A DNA stretch of 64,000 nucleotides from Acanthacorydalis orientalis (GCA_034766995.1 CM068316.1:27785106-27849105); one strand, 5' to 3'. Shown: positions 38,947-52,977, numbered from the stretch's first letter. Translations and numbers: made by a program. Notes: generated by a model not told the origin, from the sequence alone.

Positions 38947-39015
38947 TGTATACATAGATATATATATATATATACGTATATATATATTTATATATATATA
39001 TATACAAATATATAC
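38790..39015. repeat. Compound (CA/CG)n, (ATAC)n, (TA)n microsatellite
   Basis: Starts with ACACACGCGCTCGCGCACAC, continues as CATA/ATAC tetranucleotides and ends in about 110 bp of TA with C and G interruptions. Confidence 0.95.
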
Positions 39016-39838
39016 ATTGATGTAATTTATATTTACGTTTTAAAAATCTATTTTTTGCATATTTTTAATAGCAAAATAAAAGAACAAATTCATAATTTGT
39101 TTATTATTTATCAGAAATTGAGCAACTCTTACTAAACAACTCTCATAAAATACGGGTATTGTGATACATACACACATGTATGCTCTGTAAATTTCCTATT
39201 TCGATTCTTGTTACTAATTTAATGTTAAGTGTGCACAACAGCATACGTCTGTCAGAAAAATCAACATAAGGAAAAACCAAAAATAAAATAAACTAAGTCA
39301 TTCAATTTAATAGCATGTTTTTTGTTTGAAATGTAAGAATTATTAATATTGCAGTAAGCAAATATTTAAAATATTTAATAAAGTGGTATAAATGTTAAAA
39401 ATTAAAATTATCATTTTCATATATAACCAGTTATAGACGTAGAGAATATTGACGAACTTGATGAACTCAACGAACTCGACGGACTGGTAAAAACAACATA
39501 AAAATGTTGATATTTTTATAAAGTAAACTAAACATTTGATATCGATAGCAATAGTAAATTGATGTTGTATAGAAGACAAGCTAGCATTATTGATAAAAAC
39601 CTATATAAAATACTTTGTAAAAACAAAAACCAATCACAGTCAAAAATCTAAGTGCATAACCACCCATGTGTAAAAATACAACTTTATGGTATATCGTAGT
39701 ATTGTATAACAAAAGCACGAAAGTCGTAAATTATATAGTGAGCTTGTAAATATCTCCACGATAAAATTAATAAAAATCTTATAATTTGTAATTATGAAAG
39801 AAAGGATTTCTCTAATATATGTATTAATATTTCTCGTT
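39016..39838. other. AT-rich with a 9-bp minisatellite
   Basis: At 39,451-39,486 four 9-bp units (GACGAACTT, GATGAACTC, AACGAACTC, GACGGACTG) stand in tandem. Otherwise nothing recognised. Confidence 0.5.
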
Positions 39839-39870
39839 TATGTATATATATATATATATATATATATAAC
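39839..39870. repeat. (TA)n microsatellite at the left end of mariner G
   Basis: Short TA run five bases before the inverted repeat. Confidence 0.9.
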
Positions 39871-39875
39871 ATATA

Positions 39876-40845
39876 TTGGGTTGGAACAAAAGTTCGTAAC
39901 GTTTGCCAATAATGTCATTATTTGCTGTTTCGCGCGCAGCTCGATTATATGACATGAATCCATGCGTTATTTTGACAGGTGACATATCAATATTTCTTTA
40001 TCTGCTTTTTTTGTGAAATTTTGTAAATTTTAAGTCTGTTAAATTTTAAATTAAAAATGGAGAAATATAAGGTGCACTTTCATCTATTAATGCTTTTTAT
40101 TTCCAGAGGAAAAAAAGCGCTCAAGAAATAAGAAAAATCACTCAAGAGATAGCAAAAAAGATATCCACCGTTTATAAAGAAGATACTGTAGCTGAAAGTA
40201 CTGTTCGAAAGTGGTTCACTCGGTTCACAAATAAAAAATTTGACTTAAAGGAACAAGAGCGTTCCGGTAGGCCTACAGTTTTTGATAATGACAAAATTGC
40301 AACACTTATTGAAAATAATCAAACTTATTCAACACAGTAAATCGCAGAGAAACTGCAGGTGTCTCGTAAAGTGTTCTGAGGCATTTGGAGACACTTGGAT
40401 ATGTGAATCGGTACGATGTTCGGGTGCTTTATAATTTAACTGAAAGAAATTTATTGGAACGTATTTCCGTCAGCGATTCACTCCTCAAAAGAAACCAAAA
40501 TGGCCCGTTTCTGAATCGATTAATCACGAGCGATAAAAGATGAATCGTCAACAATAATGTGGATCGAAAAAGATATTGGGAAAAACAAAATGAACCTCCA
40601 TTAGCCCCTCCATAGGTGGATCTTAGCCCGAAGAAGATGACTTTGTATATCTGGTGGGATTGGAAGGATGTTGTGTAATATGAGCTTCTTCCAAATAATC
40701 GAACTATAAATTTGAAAAAGTATTGTGCTCAATTGGACCAATTAAAGGCGGCAATCGATCGAAATCGTCCAGCATTCGCCAATCGGAAAGATATCTTTTT
40801 CCACCACGATACCACTAGACCTCACGTCTAGCGTTGTCTTGGATG
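39876..40845 (+). mobile_element. Mariner, family G (3'-truncated)
   Basis: After TA the left end reads TTGGGTTGGAACAAAAGTTC, in the style of cecropia/mauritiana mariner ends. The body is recognisable to about 40,845 and then stops inside the transposase; no right inverted repeat was found. Confidence 0.75.
40057..40845 (+). pseudogene. Mariner transposase, truncated and frameshifted (G)
   Basis: ATG 40,057 opens MEKYKVHFHLLMLFISRGKK. A frameshift follows in the A run and the frame resumes KSAQEIRKITQEIAKK, then VRKWFTRFTNKKFDL and RSGRPTVFDNDKIA, then a stop. Later pieces are RLITSDKR (first Asp), MTLYIWWDWKDVV followed by a stop, LDQLKAAIDRNRPAFANRK, and FFHHDTTRPHV (second Asp) just before the truncation. 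The third Asp and C-terminus are missing. Several stops; dead. Confidence 0.75.
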
Positions 40846-41462
40846 TTATTTTGTGTTACTATTTTAATATTTTAATTATTTTCTTATTTTAATAAAATCA
40901 ACTTCAAGCTTACATGCCGCGGGCCACGTGTTTGACAACACTGTCTTATATGTTTCTCAATTTTAATGTACCTTGCTTCTTTTTTAACGCCACTGAAGTT
41001 GATACATTTTTTAAATGTTATTTAAAATTTCAATAAACATATTTTTTATACTTTATGATAATTAATAGTTTTTGTAGTTTTGGTTCGTACGAGTTTCTAT
41101 TTTTCACTACTTGTACTCACACACATCTTTAATCTTCTATTAGATATGAGTGTCTCCAAGAATTTCTAAAATCGATATACAGATAGTACACGTGCCGAAA
41201 CTAGTAGTGAAAAATAGAAACGCCTTTAGTTAAAAAATGAACCAAAAAAACAAAAATTAATAATATTTTAATTTCGGAACTAAACACAAAAATAATTAAA
41301 AATTCAACTTTCTTCTTTTGTGTTGTGTAATTTCAATAAATTATTATATACAGACTATTCCAACAAAAATGTTACTTCTGTTTGTTGAGTAACGCGCCGA
41401 GGTATTTGTGACGGGGTGCCGACAGAGATAGGTGTAAACGCGGTTCTTGGTAATTCGTTTCC
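40846..41462. other. AT-rich spacer, nothing firm
   Basis: Two CG-containing fragments (about 40,905-40,990 and 41,380-41,460) could be transposon debris; no family recognised. Confidence 0.5.
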
Positions 41463-42399
41463 ATGTCTCGCTACACGAGAGAACAACGCGCGTTTTCGTG
41501 CGTGAGATTACGAGAGTAACAAAATAACCGTTCAACATAAGTTTCGAAATCATTACCGATTACACGGTATTGGACAAGCATCGAGTTCAACTCTGATTAA
41601 GGAATAGGCGAATAAGTTCGTAAGAGCCGGTTCGAGAGCAAAAAATGGTCCTCGTGTTCACTCAAGGTCAGTACGAACCGAAGAAATTGTGGAGTGAATT
41701 CGACAATTTGTACGGAGAGACCTGAGTTGTTCGGTTCACAAGAGAAGCGGGCATCTGAACATGACATAATCATCTCTACATTGAATTCATGCACAGGATT
41801 TAAAAATTGAAGTCTATAAGGTTCAGATGGTTCAAGATGATGGTTCAATTCATCTGGAAAATTATCGATTTTAAGAAGATAAACATCCAAGATTGAAACA
41901 TAAACGCCCTTTACATTGCTCAAAAATCACTGTGTAGGTTTCAATAATTTTTTTTGCATTATAGGGTCATACCTTTTCGAAGACAGCAAGAACTGTGCTT
42001 TGACTATCAATTCACAGAGCTGTCGCCATGATCAATGATTATTTACGACCGGAACTACAGCATCAACAAGGCTGTAATGAGGAAAATCGGTTTTCAACAA
42101 GACGAGGTCACGTGCCACTCCTTAAATGACGCTATAGCAGTGACACCTGAACGGTTCCCACAAAAATTGAAAAGAATTCAGTTCTTTCACCACCTGTTTT
42201 CTTCTTGTGGGGATTGCTAAAGAGTAAAGTGTACGATAATTCGGTATCAACAACAGCTAAACTTAAGGCGAACATCGAACAAGAAATTAACCAGTTTTCC
42301 TGTGACACTCTTAGGCGAGTCTTCATTAATTTGAAGAAACACTTTGAAAAGTGTCACTGTAACGAGCGATATTTCGACGACCTAATTTTTAAAAAATAA
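41463..42399 (+). pseudogene. DUF4817-type transposase, broken (E4)
   Basis: ATG 41,463 opens MSRYTREQRAF, the usual start of this group. Shifted frames then give FRNHYRLHGIGQASSSTLI, then VRTEEIVESIRQFVRRDL and HKRSGHLNMT. Near 42,080 FQQDEVTCHSLNDAIAV stands for the FQQDGATCHT motif. A deletion removes the CDLTPLD block. The tail FFLWGLLKSKVYDN to DDLIFKK (stop at 42,399) is intact. Many stops. It differs enough from E1/E2 to be a separate lineage of the same branch. Terminal repeats were not identified. Confidence 0.7.
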
Positions 42400-42780
42400 A
42401 TTTTCCATGTCTTACCATACTGTTTTTATTAATACATAAATCAAACATAAAACAGAGTTTTAGTTATCACTAAAATATAAAATTTCGTTGGGATGCCCTT
42501 TAGTATATCAAAAAATAAATTAATATTTTAGGTACATTTATTGCAAATTAGTTTCGAGCAGTTCAAGCAAAAAGATCTCCTGAATTTATAATACCGATAC
42601 ATAATTTCTCGTTTATTCTAACTTTTAGATAGAGTACATTTTTTTTATCAAAAGTTCTCGTTCGTCTTCTTTTGAAGAATCATAGACTTGTAAGTTTACT
42701 CTTGTATAATCCGGGCTTGAAGTAAGGTCTTCACTTTCATTTTGACTATCAAGCATTAAAGATCCTGACATGTAATTAAA
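42400..42780. other. AT-rich with a short acidic minus-strand frame
   Basis: On the minus strand from about 42,770 a 48-codon frame reads MSGSLMLDSQNESEDLTSS, then VYDSSKEDERELL, and stops near 42,624. Acidic N-termini like this occur in piggyBac-type transposases, but it lies on the wrong side of the neighbouring remnant to be its start. Left uncalled. Confidence 0.4.
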
Positions 42781-43451
<671 letters not shown>

Positions 43452-43736
43452 ACTAGATAGTACACAACTTGAATCTATTTTTACACCAAAATTAGGATAT
43501 ACCATATGCATTGTCTCTTCATATTCATTTCAATCAAATTTACATTATAAGCATCTTGACTTTTTCTCTTCAGTTTCTGAATACCGACTGCTGTGAATAT
43601 ATTTAGCAATTTTTCTACCATCTCCGCTTTCCTGTTCTTAATATAATGATGAAATTTAATTATTCCAAACAATTTTATCCAATTAATTCGTGTTGGTTGA
43701 ATTATTTAATTTTTTTTTTTCTAAAAGTATATTCAA

Positions 43737-43767
<31 letters not shown>

Positions 43768-44430
43768 CGTATGTACGTGTATATTTATAAATTAATACTA
43801 TCAAAACAATGACGTTTATGTGTAGGAAAACGAAATTCTCCTGATAATACTAGAATTGTTAAGTTTAAGATCATTAGCATTAATAACTTGTTGCTTAATA
43901 AATACATCATAGATTCAATTTCTGTATACACTGTTATACCATATATTAGAGTACATTTTCTCATCAAACTAAATGTTTCATATTAACTGAATGCTTTAGT
44001 ATACAATTTATAACATACATCATACATTTCATCTTGAATGTAATAAATACTGTAGCTCGTTTCAATTTATTTCCAACTCAATAGCTGATATATCGAATCG
44101 TAAACATTCTCTTGAAAACAACACTGAAAACTTTCATTTGAAGTTAATTGAAGCATCGTAGCGTGCAAAAGAAATACTAAACGTACTTGTTACACATATT
44201 TAAGTGATTGACTTTTTATATTTGAGTAGCAAATGATATTTATTCGTAATTATACGTTCTATATATGTAGTTTTATGTAATTGATTCTACCTGTTGAACG
44301 AATACATTCATATATGAAAGCAAACGCTTGTTGTTCGTGTAGTTAATCTCTTAAACGACATTTAAAATTAATTGTTTTGCTTTTATTACAATCAGAATAG
44401 AGTACTCAAAAAATTCAGTTTATTTAAAAC

Positions 44431-44472
<42 letters not shown>

Positions 44473-44720
44473 ATGTGTGTGTATGCCTGTATGAAGGTGT
44501 GTTGGTACATGTGTGAGCGATAATAAATAATAAAATCATATCTCAAATGTAATATTTAAAAAAAATGGAAAAAATAATTCTGGCAATAAAATAATGCTAA
44601 CAATAAAAAAGAGGCTGTATAGAATGATGTATAAATCAATTTGTTAATCAATATGTCAATAATGAAACAAACCGTTATATAGGTACGTACATTAAATAAG
44701 AATTAAGTTATATGATCTAC

Positions 44721-44786
<66 letters not shown>

Positions 44787-44811
44787 CCAAAAGATGTAAT
44801 TTAAGTAAATA

Positions 44812-44860
<49 letters not shown>

Positions 44861-45693
44861 GTTTAATAAATATTATACTCTGGATTTTTTTAAATATTTT
44901 TCAGCCATTTTTTCACTTATGTCACTTAAGCTATCCATCAACGTGAAATAAACAACTATATGTACTACTCTCCAGGGGCTGCAGTGAATCTACTATTGTT
45001 GTCGAGTTTACGAGTATCGGGAAGAAGATGATAATATATTCCATGCTAATTAGAATAGAGTGGATATTGAAACATTAATGAATGTCAAAACCCTTAGAGG
45101 ACACTGAATTGAACAATTCCAGGCACTCAGACGAATAGATGCATCTATCAAGACTGATTGAACTTGAAACCTGGAATCAGTAACTTTGCACGTTTGTACC
45201 TATAATACAGCCTGATACGTTCATATGTGTCTAAAACGCAATCAATCTATTTGTGCTTATCTTTGTGGGTCTGCATAGAACGTGTGCTTGTCATTTAACA
45301 AACTTCTTGACAGTAGGTACACAGAATTCCACATATGAAATGCTATCTGAACAAAGCAATGCGCATCCGTGATGCGACAGAGCATATTGTTCTGGAACAC
45401 CTGCAGCCATTGGATTAATGTAGATATGTAAATTCAAACTGACGTCTCATATGTTAATGTAATCGCACTTGACTCCCAGACTATTAATTAACATTTTTAT
45501 TATGTTTTAAAGTATTCTTTTTGTTTTTTTTTTTAATTAATCAATGCATCCAAAATGGATTCACAATAAATAAGAGATTTTCTCATACAAGGTTAAATTA
45601 GGTTACAATACCTCTGTGGTAGCCCTTGATACGTTCGCTATCAACCATCACATGTGTCACATAACGGTTTGTTATGAGAGCCCGGTGTAGCAC
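43452..45693. other. AT-rich with several TA arrays, no gene recognised
   Basis: TA arrays at 43,739-43,784, 44,434-44,485, 44,726-44,784 and 44,816-44,860. 44,960-45,330 is less AT-rich but no family was recognised. Near 45,650-45,705 CACATGTGT occurs twice about 50 bp apart. Confidence 0.5.
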
Positions 45694-46427
45694 ATGTGTG
45701 ACAGCTCTGATTGGTCAGTTAATGATCGCATATTGAAACGCGTTGTTGAAAAGACTGGATCGGTTAAAGATAAAGAAACACCAGAGCGTGTTCTTAGTGC
45801 TCATTCTAAAGAAGACATGGACTTGGTTCGTGAGGTTTGTCGGAAAAACAAGGAATATCAATTCCACGACGTTCACAGCAATTGGCCAATTCACGATCAT
45901 GGTGCATTTTGTATAATGATTTATTACTTAAGGCTGATAAGGTTCAATTAACACAAGAATTGAAGCCAGGAGACCATTCACTGGGTCAGAGATTTGTTAA
46001 TTGTAAACTGGAATAACAGCATGGGTTTTCTAAAAAATCTTTAGTGATGATGCTCATTTCGAACTCTCTGGCTACATTAATAAGCAAAACTCCAGAGAGT
46101 GAATAATACCCGAGGGTGACTGTTGAGTAGCCAAGGCATACAAAAAGAGTGACTGTTTGGTGTGTACACTGGTTCGGTAGAGTTATTAGTCTTTACTTTT
46201 TTTAAAAATCAGACTGGGAAAGCGATTACAGTGAATGGAAAAAGATACCGAAACATTTTTTGTGGGCAGAATGGATGATATTGATCTAGTGCACATGAGG
46301 TTCCAGCAGAACGGTGCAACAAGTCACACAGATACGATTTAAAACTGCTTCAATAAAAGCATTCAATCGTACAAAAATGGAAATCATGTCGAGTCCTTTG
46401 TTCAGCAGTGGATTGAGAGAAGTTGAT

Positions 46428-46430
<3 letters not shown>
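45694..46430 (+). pseudogene. DUF4817-type transposase, broken (E3)
   Basis: The open frame 45,694-45,951 reads VNDRILKRVVEKTGSVKD, then EDMDLVREVCRKN. Later frames give KVQLTQELKPGDHSLGQRF (about 45,940), FSDDAHFELSGYINKQNS (about 46,045, with the first acidic residue in DDAHF), VTVWCVHWFGRVISLYFF (about 46,150), and [14 protein letters not shown] sequence near 46,300, where the usual QQDGA Asp is Asn. The copy is cut off at about 46,428 by a TA array, so the C-terminus is missing. Many stops; dead. Confidence 0.7.
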
Positions 46431-46466
<36 letters not shown>

Positions 46467-46539
46467 ATATACACATATACATACATATATACATATATAT
46501 ACTTATATATATGTGTATATATACATATACATACATACA

Positions 46540-46570
<31 letters not shown>
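46430..46570. repeat. Compound (TA)n/(CATA)n microsatellite truncating E3
   Basis: TA runs with GTGTGTATATACACAT blocks, about 140 bp. Confidence 0.95.
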
Positions 46571-47300
46571 GCTGACAGCTTCAGTAAATATGTTAAAAAC
46601 GAATAAATATTTAATATATATACAGAAAATAAATTTGAATAAATTTAAAAAAAATATGCTAATATAAAATTTTCAAATATACATTTGTTTTATTATTATA
46701 AAAAATACAATACTACACAGTATTTCAAATGTTCGAATACCTATAAGTGAATATAAAGTTAATATTGAATAAAGTTAATAAGAAAATAAACATTTTTTCA
46801 ATTATGGACACATTTAATAATAATATTTATATGTTTTCATTTTTTTCAACTTAAATAATATATTATTATAAAAATATTTTAAACAAATCTTGTTTGTTAT
46901 ATATTTTATACAAAAGTATAGATAAAACAATTGCGAACTTTATGAACTAAATCATGTACTTAGTAAACATACTTAACTACTAGTATGAATCTAAAATATA
47001 TTTATTGTTAGAATAATGAACATAAGTTTATTCATTTGTAAATACTAAAATATATTTTTTTCAATTTCGCACGGAAAATATTTACCATTATGTTTAACAG
47101 CATAAAAATAGAATTCGTGACTTGAAAGAAAATATCTGATATATATCTAACAACATGGATAATAACAATACTAAGAACAAATAATATTTTTCAACAATTA
47201 TAATTATCTTCGGATACAATTAATTTATAATGCAACAGAATGGAACGAATTTACTGCATGTGCTTATTTAAAATATACATACGATATCTATAAGCAATAT

Positions 47301-47366
<66 letters not shown>

Positions 47367-48889
47367 AAAATTGTTTACATTTTGTTGTTGTTTTAGTGAT
47401 TATGCTTTTTACATGTCATTATATTGTAGAGATTATTTTACAAAATTCAACTATTACACATATTTAATGTTGTTTTTAAAAATATACTTTATATAGCACG
47501 TTAAAACAAATCATCAGAGACAACTGCGATAAATTCAAAGTGATATACGGATGTACAAGTGCATGAATACAATTTTAATATCCTGTATTGATCTTTCTTC
47601 TTTTGATACATATTTTCAACCTTCGTTACATGCATGTAATTAAATTCTGATGGAGATTCGTTCAACTGCAGCATATTACTTTGCAGCTTTTCTCTAAAAG
47701 TTCATGTAAAGCGGTATGATATTTCAAATAATCCGTTTAAACAAATCCTAAACAGACGGAATAATATTTATATATTAATATCTCGACGGTCACGAAATAC
47801 AAATAATTCTTATAAAATTATAGGGAGATATTCTGTCATTAATATTTAAGAATGTGGTCAGCATCATCTTATAATAAAGTTTTTTTCAATAAATGAAGTA
47901 AAGAAAATCACTTTCTTTTTAATGTTTTTCGCACATTACTCTAAATTTATATCAGTATCTCGTATTTCCATTAATTCAGTATAGAAACGATAACAAGTCT
48001 CTGCCCAATATATCAGAGAACCACCACTAAACAATACTCTTGGAGAAATTTTGCAATCAGCAAAACATTCTTCGCATCTTTTCCATACTCCGCTTCGTCT
48101 ATACATTTGCACGAATGGGTGTGTACGTTACGTTCATGAATTTATTTAATGAATCATATTCATTTCAATAGTGACCCACTTCACACGTTCTTAAAGAAAC
48201 TTGATTACTCTATGTTATCTAATTAGAAGAGGACCTAAAAGGTCTTCTACTGAACAGCCATGATACCATGAGCCTTTTTCACATTACGTGACTATAAAAC
48301 AATATATTTTAAGTTCATCGTGTATTAAGTTCCAGATTGTAACTCAGATATACCTATTTTTTAAAGCTAATGTTTAAGATATCGACCTTCTATCGAAGAT
48401 GGTATTATATGTCTTCTCAAATAAGAAGAAATATCCCTTAGTCGCTGTCGACTTATAGAAGTTTTATTTAGTTTTTATAACCTGAATACAAAACGCTGAC
48501 TGAGTATTTCTTCAATTTATGTCACTGCTCGACCCACTTAGTATTCAATTACACTTCGTTATGGCCTCATACTTACATTAGTAAAAAGAAAATAAAAATA
48601 AAGAACAATAAAAAACCAAAGCAAAGATTTATCCACAAAATTAAAAAACTCAGTGAGACAGAAACTTAACATAATGGATATATGACAGAATTAATGCAAA
48701 TAATTTAATCAAATTTACTTGTTGGCATAATAGATTTTTTTTAAAGGTCAAACATGTTTATTACACTGATTTTCGTATAGAACAATAATATAAAATACTA
48801 TAAGAAAAAATCAATAAGGTATGGTAAGAATAAAAAAATAAAGTTTTCAAAAACATGTGATACATTAATAGTGATGAGTTTATTTTGTC

Positions 48890-48892
<3 letters not shown>
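46571..48892. other. AT-rich, nothing recognised
   Basis: TA array at 47,301-47,363. 47,990-48,120 is less AT-rich without a recognised family. No gene. Confidence 0.55.
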
Positions 48893-48967
<75 letters not shown>

Positions 48968-48969
48968 CA
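48893..48969. repeat. (TA)n microsatellite
   Basis: About 75 bp, nearly pure. Confidence 0.95.
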
Positions 48970-50657
48970 TGTTTTATAAATTTGAATACTGATTCAGAGA
49001 TACAAAATGAATAAAAAAATGATATAAATATGTAGTCTGAAAAATTCATTAGATACCAGTATATTTATGCAAGTGAGAACATTATTTTTTTCAGTCAATA
49101 ATACATTAAGTAGGTTTTGTTGTTTTTCTTGAAAATATGGCGCTTCAGTGAATAAATACAAAACAGTAAAAAAATGTATAATATCGAAAAATTATATTTA
49201 CAGTTTTAACCAAATATTTTACTCGCTTCAATACGTACGCCTATGCATACATTTTTCAGTAACTTTTCATCTGGTTGAAAGTTTCTGAATCATCTTTGAA
49301 CTTTGCAATTTACCTATAATGTTACTGATCGGAAACTTCTAACCAAAAACTTTGCTCTTGGAATATATAGAAAGATATGTTTTTAGATGTAATATCCTTT
49401 TAGATGTGATTTTCTTGACAGCTCTCAGACTGTTTCTTTTCACTTTGCTGTTTTATATCAGAATTTGTTATCAACATAAGCGTAAACAAAATATATTTCT
49501 TATATAAATATATCATTAAGCCTTCTTTTAAAAAAGTAATTCTTGTCAGTGAAACACTTAACATTATTGTTAAATGTTTCTCTGAAAAGTGAATTATTTA
49601 ATGTGTATCGGTTCATTTTTTTGATATTCTTCCATAAACTGAGTTTTGAATAATATTTTAATATAAAGTATAAAGAAGTTATACAATCGTGATAAACTGT
49701 TACAATTGCCTAATTAAAATATATATGATACATAACATTACTAAAAAGTTAAAAATATTTTTAAGTATACTAACATATTTTTATACATATTTTATTTTTT
49801 CACAAAACTACAGATAACATTTTATTGTAAAAGGCATAAGTAACTGTGCTCGAATTAAAAGTTAAATATACGTTTGTATAAAATTTTCATAAATAACTTA
49901 CCATTTAACAAATAACATATTTTCATAATAGGCATGCATGTGCAACTTAGTAGTCCTTACCTGAAACAAAGAAACGTACATTATTATAGGTCATTTTCAG
50001 TTATGCAATTACTGATTTTTAACACATAATTATATAACAAAAAAATACCAATTAATATTTTTCTCTTAAAATCATTTTACTTTTATTGATGATTACTAAT
50101 TCACTTGGTTTTAATAAATTTAATTTTTTTACATAATTTTGTACTTGAAATTTTTTTTGAACATCTTATTTGCATAAACAAATAAGACACTAGCACACAA
50201 AATTAAAAAAATGTTTGTAATCAACCTAAAAAGATTTAATACCCGATTAAGGTAAAAACAGCAATTACGAAAAATCAAAGAGTACATATTGACTGATATG
50301 AGTTTATTTATTCATTTGATGGATCAAACTACAAATAATTAACACAGTTTCTTCTAGAGTAATAAATTATGTAACTTTTTCTATTTCTTATCAGTAATTG
50401 GAAGATAGAATCAGAGAATGATTCACATTTAGTTCACAAATTTAATAACAGGCTTATGTTTGTTGACTTTTTTAGATCTAGAAATAAATGATTTTAAGTA
50501 CTTCAATCTCATTTTAAATGATTATTTTTTTTCTGCTCGTAACCACGCTATTAACTAATTTGCATTATCTTCATTTTTAAAATGGTCAAGAACTTTTATT
50601 TTTTAAAAAAAATACTGATATATATATTTTATTGATATCAGATTGATAAAAAAATAA
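48970..50657. other. AT-rich, no gene
   Basis: No transposon or reading frame recognised; contains the splice-like site at 49,956-49,977. Confidence 0.55.
49956..49977 (-). promoter_or_regulatory. Juxtaposed splice acceptor and donor (possible recursive-splice site)
   Basis: On the minus strand GTTTCTTTGTTTCAG is followed at once by GTAAGG, i.e. a pyrimidine tract plus CAG joined to a good donor with no exon between. A branch-like ATAACTGA lies about 35 bases upstream. This is the form of recursive (ratchet) splice points known from very long insect introns. About one CAGGTAAG is expected by chance in AT-rich DNA of this length on both strands, so only the pyrimidine context makes it notable. 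Confidence 0.3.
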
Positions 50658-51567
50658 TTGCAATTTTTGTTTTCTGAATTCTAACCTTATTTTTTTCAAT
50701 GAACGTGTTCTTTCATCGTGTTCATGTTAATATCATTTTAAAGTGCATTTTTCAGTCTGTATTTTGGTAACGTCCACTTTGGTTCTATTACTAATTTTGC
50801 TTCAAATTGGGGTATTGAATTAAAGATGGAAAAGAAGCAAATAAGAGCAATTTTTTGTGTGAGTTGAAAATGGGTCGTAAAGAAACGGAAACTATTCGTA
50901 AACTAGACGATACTTTTGGTGTGGTGTTGGTAAGGAAAATACAATGCAATAAGGGTTCCAAAAATTTCGTGCATGAGACGAGAGGCTTGAAGATGAAGAA
51001 GGTCGCGGGCGTCCTTTTTCAGTTCATAGTGACCAACTGAAGGTGTTAGTTAATTCAGAAACAAGTACAACAATTCGAGAGCTTGCACAAAAGTTAGGCG
51101 GTAGTCATCCAACAGTTTTCGACCACTTAAATCAGCTAGGAAAATCAAAAAAGCTTGATAAATGCATACTGCACGAACTGAAGGAAAACCAAAAAAGTCT
51201 CTGTTACGTTGTTTATTCCACGCTTCTTTTACCCAACAGAAACGATCCATTTCTTGATCGTATTGTAACGTGCGACGAAATGTGAATCCTTTACAATAAC
51301 GGAAAGCTGTCCGCACGATGATTGAACAATAAAGCTCTAATGCGTTTCTCGAAACCGAAATTATATCAAAAGAAAATTATGATGACTTATGGTCTACGCT
51401 CGGTATAATCCACTATATTTTTTTCCTGACGAAACCATTACAACTGAGAGTTATTAACAAGATATCGACAAAATGCACCAAAAACTACGATGTCTGACCC
51501 ACACACTGGTCAATCGAAAAGGTTCAATCCTGGTACTCTACAATGCATGACCACACGTGACACGACT
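50658..51567 (+). mobile_element. Mariner, family J, copy J2 (3'-truncated)
   Basis: Shares its 5' untranslated region and transposase start with J1 (minus strand, 37.1-37.65 kb). It fades after the second catalytic motif at about 51,567; no right inverted repeat was found. Confidence 0.75.
50826..51567 (+). pseudogene. Mariner transposase, broken (J2, cecropia-like)
   Basis: ATG 50,826 opens MEKKQIRAIFCVS and hits a stop. After shifted frames, the piece from 51,043 reads SETSTTIRELAQKLGGSH, then VFDHLNQLGKSKKLDKCI, then HELKENQKS, then PFLDRIVTCDEM with the first catalytic Asp, followed by a stop at 51,283. Later ETITTESY then QDIDKMHQKLR and LVNRKGSILVLYNA are readable. The second catalytic Asp is changed (LHDNARPH reads LVLYNA then a stop, PHVTR). 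The third Asp is absent. Close kin of the SETMAR transposase domain. Dead. Confidence 0.75.
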
Positions 51568-52922
51568 CCTATAATCAGTCTCCTATAATCCGGTACTCAT
51601 AACTCGTTTTCTATATAATACAACTTAATTAGTTTAAGCAGTCTCCCTATGGCGTATATATACACTTTTATGTATCCCTATTTTCTATTACACTTTTACT
51701 GTTGAAATTATTGTGGAATTCCTCTGTTTTTTCATGCACGGACATAATCATCATTTTTCAATTTCAGTTGTCAGGGAATTCCTCTGTAAACGCAGAAACG
51801 ATACAGCATTGCTGTTTTTTTATCAAAACTGATAACATGGTGCTCTGAGAATGCAGACTCTAAGCTCTTATTAATGAATCTGATTCATCAATAAGAGTTT
51901 ATTTGCTACTGGGTACTTATTCATTTATTCTTATAAAGTACTGCTCTCTTGTCACGCTTTATTTATTACTTCATCGCTTTGATAATAAATTTTATGTATT
52001 CTAGAAGATTATTTTTTAAAGACTGATCATGACCATCATCACGTTTTAGAAAAGTTAGTGTCATTTGTACGAAATAGTTAGTACTTTGATGATTTTTTTG
52101 CTATCTTCCGAAAGACAGCAATAAATTCATGTTATATATTAGATTTTTCAATGGTATAAAAATGTTTTGATAGTTTCTATTGATAGTAAGAAGATTTAAA
52201 TGATATACACTATGACAGAATATTCCATTTTATTAAAAGTTAGTTCTTTTTTATTTTGTTTGTACTGTTATATTATAGAAAAAATAGTAATTTTATATTT
52301 GAATTAGTCCGTAAATGATATTTATCACAATATAATTTTTCCACTGTGGATAAATTCACTTTCACAAATGAATTTTTCATCTTCCGTACAAACCACAAGA
52401 AATAATCTAATCAGAAATATTCAACACATCAATATTTATTATTTTTGATTGTTACTTATGTGCATTTCGATAGTAATGTCATCATTCTCATAGCGTTAAA
52501 TAACAGAAAAATCTGAAAACCTAATTTAAAGATTTTTATGTATTTTAGCTAAGAGCAATAATATTGTAATCAAAATGCACGTAAACAAGAATCAAATAAT
52601 TAATTACTGAACATTTTTAATCAGAAATATTTTTGTAGTTTATGGTACAAATGAAATATTCACATCTGAACATTACATTTTTGTTAATCATCTACGACGG
52701 AGATCGAATTGGTTCAATTTTATTTTGTTTACTTCAAATTTAGTAAAACAGTACTTATTATGTCGTAAAAAAAGCAAGTAATAACTGTAAATATAATGAT
52801 TTCTTTGTAAATTTGTCATATAATTCTATCGAATACATAAATCTTTCAAATAAATCAATATTGAATTTTAAAACATAATAAAAAAGTAATAGCTTTTTTC
52901 CACATATTACAAATTATACTAG

Positions 52923-52977
<55 letters not shown>

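Noticed and set aside
42624..42770. Acidic 48-codon minus-strand frame as the piggyBac N-terminus
   Set aside because: It lies downstream, not upstream, of the catalytic-like motif in the minus direction, so it cannot be the start of the same gene without a rearrangement.
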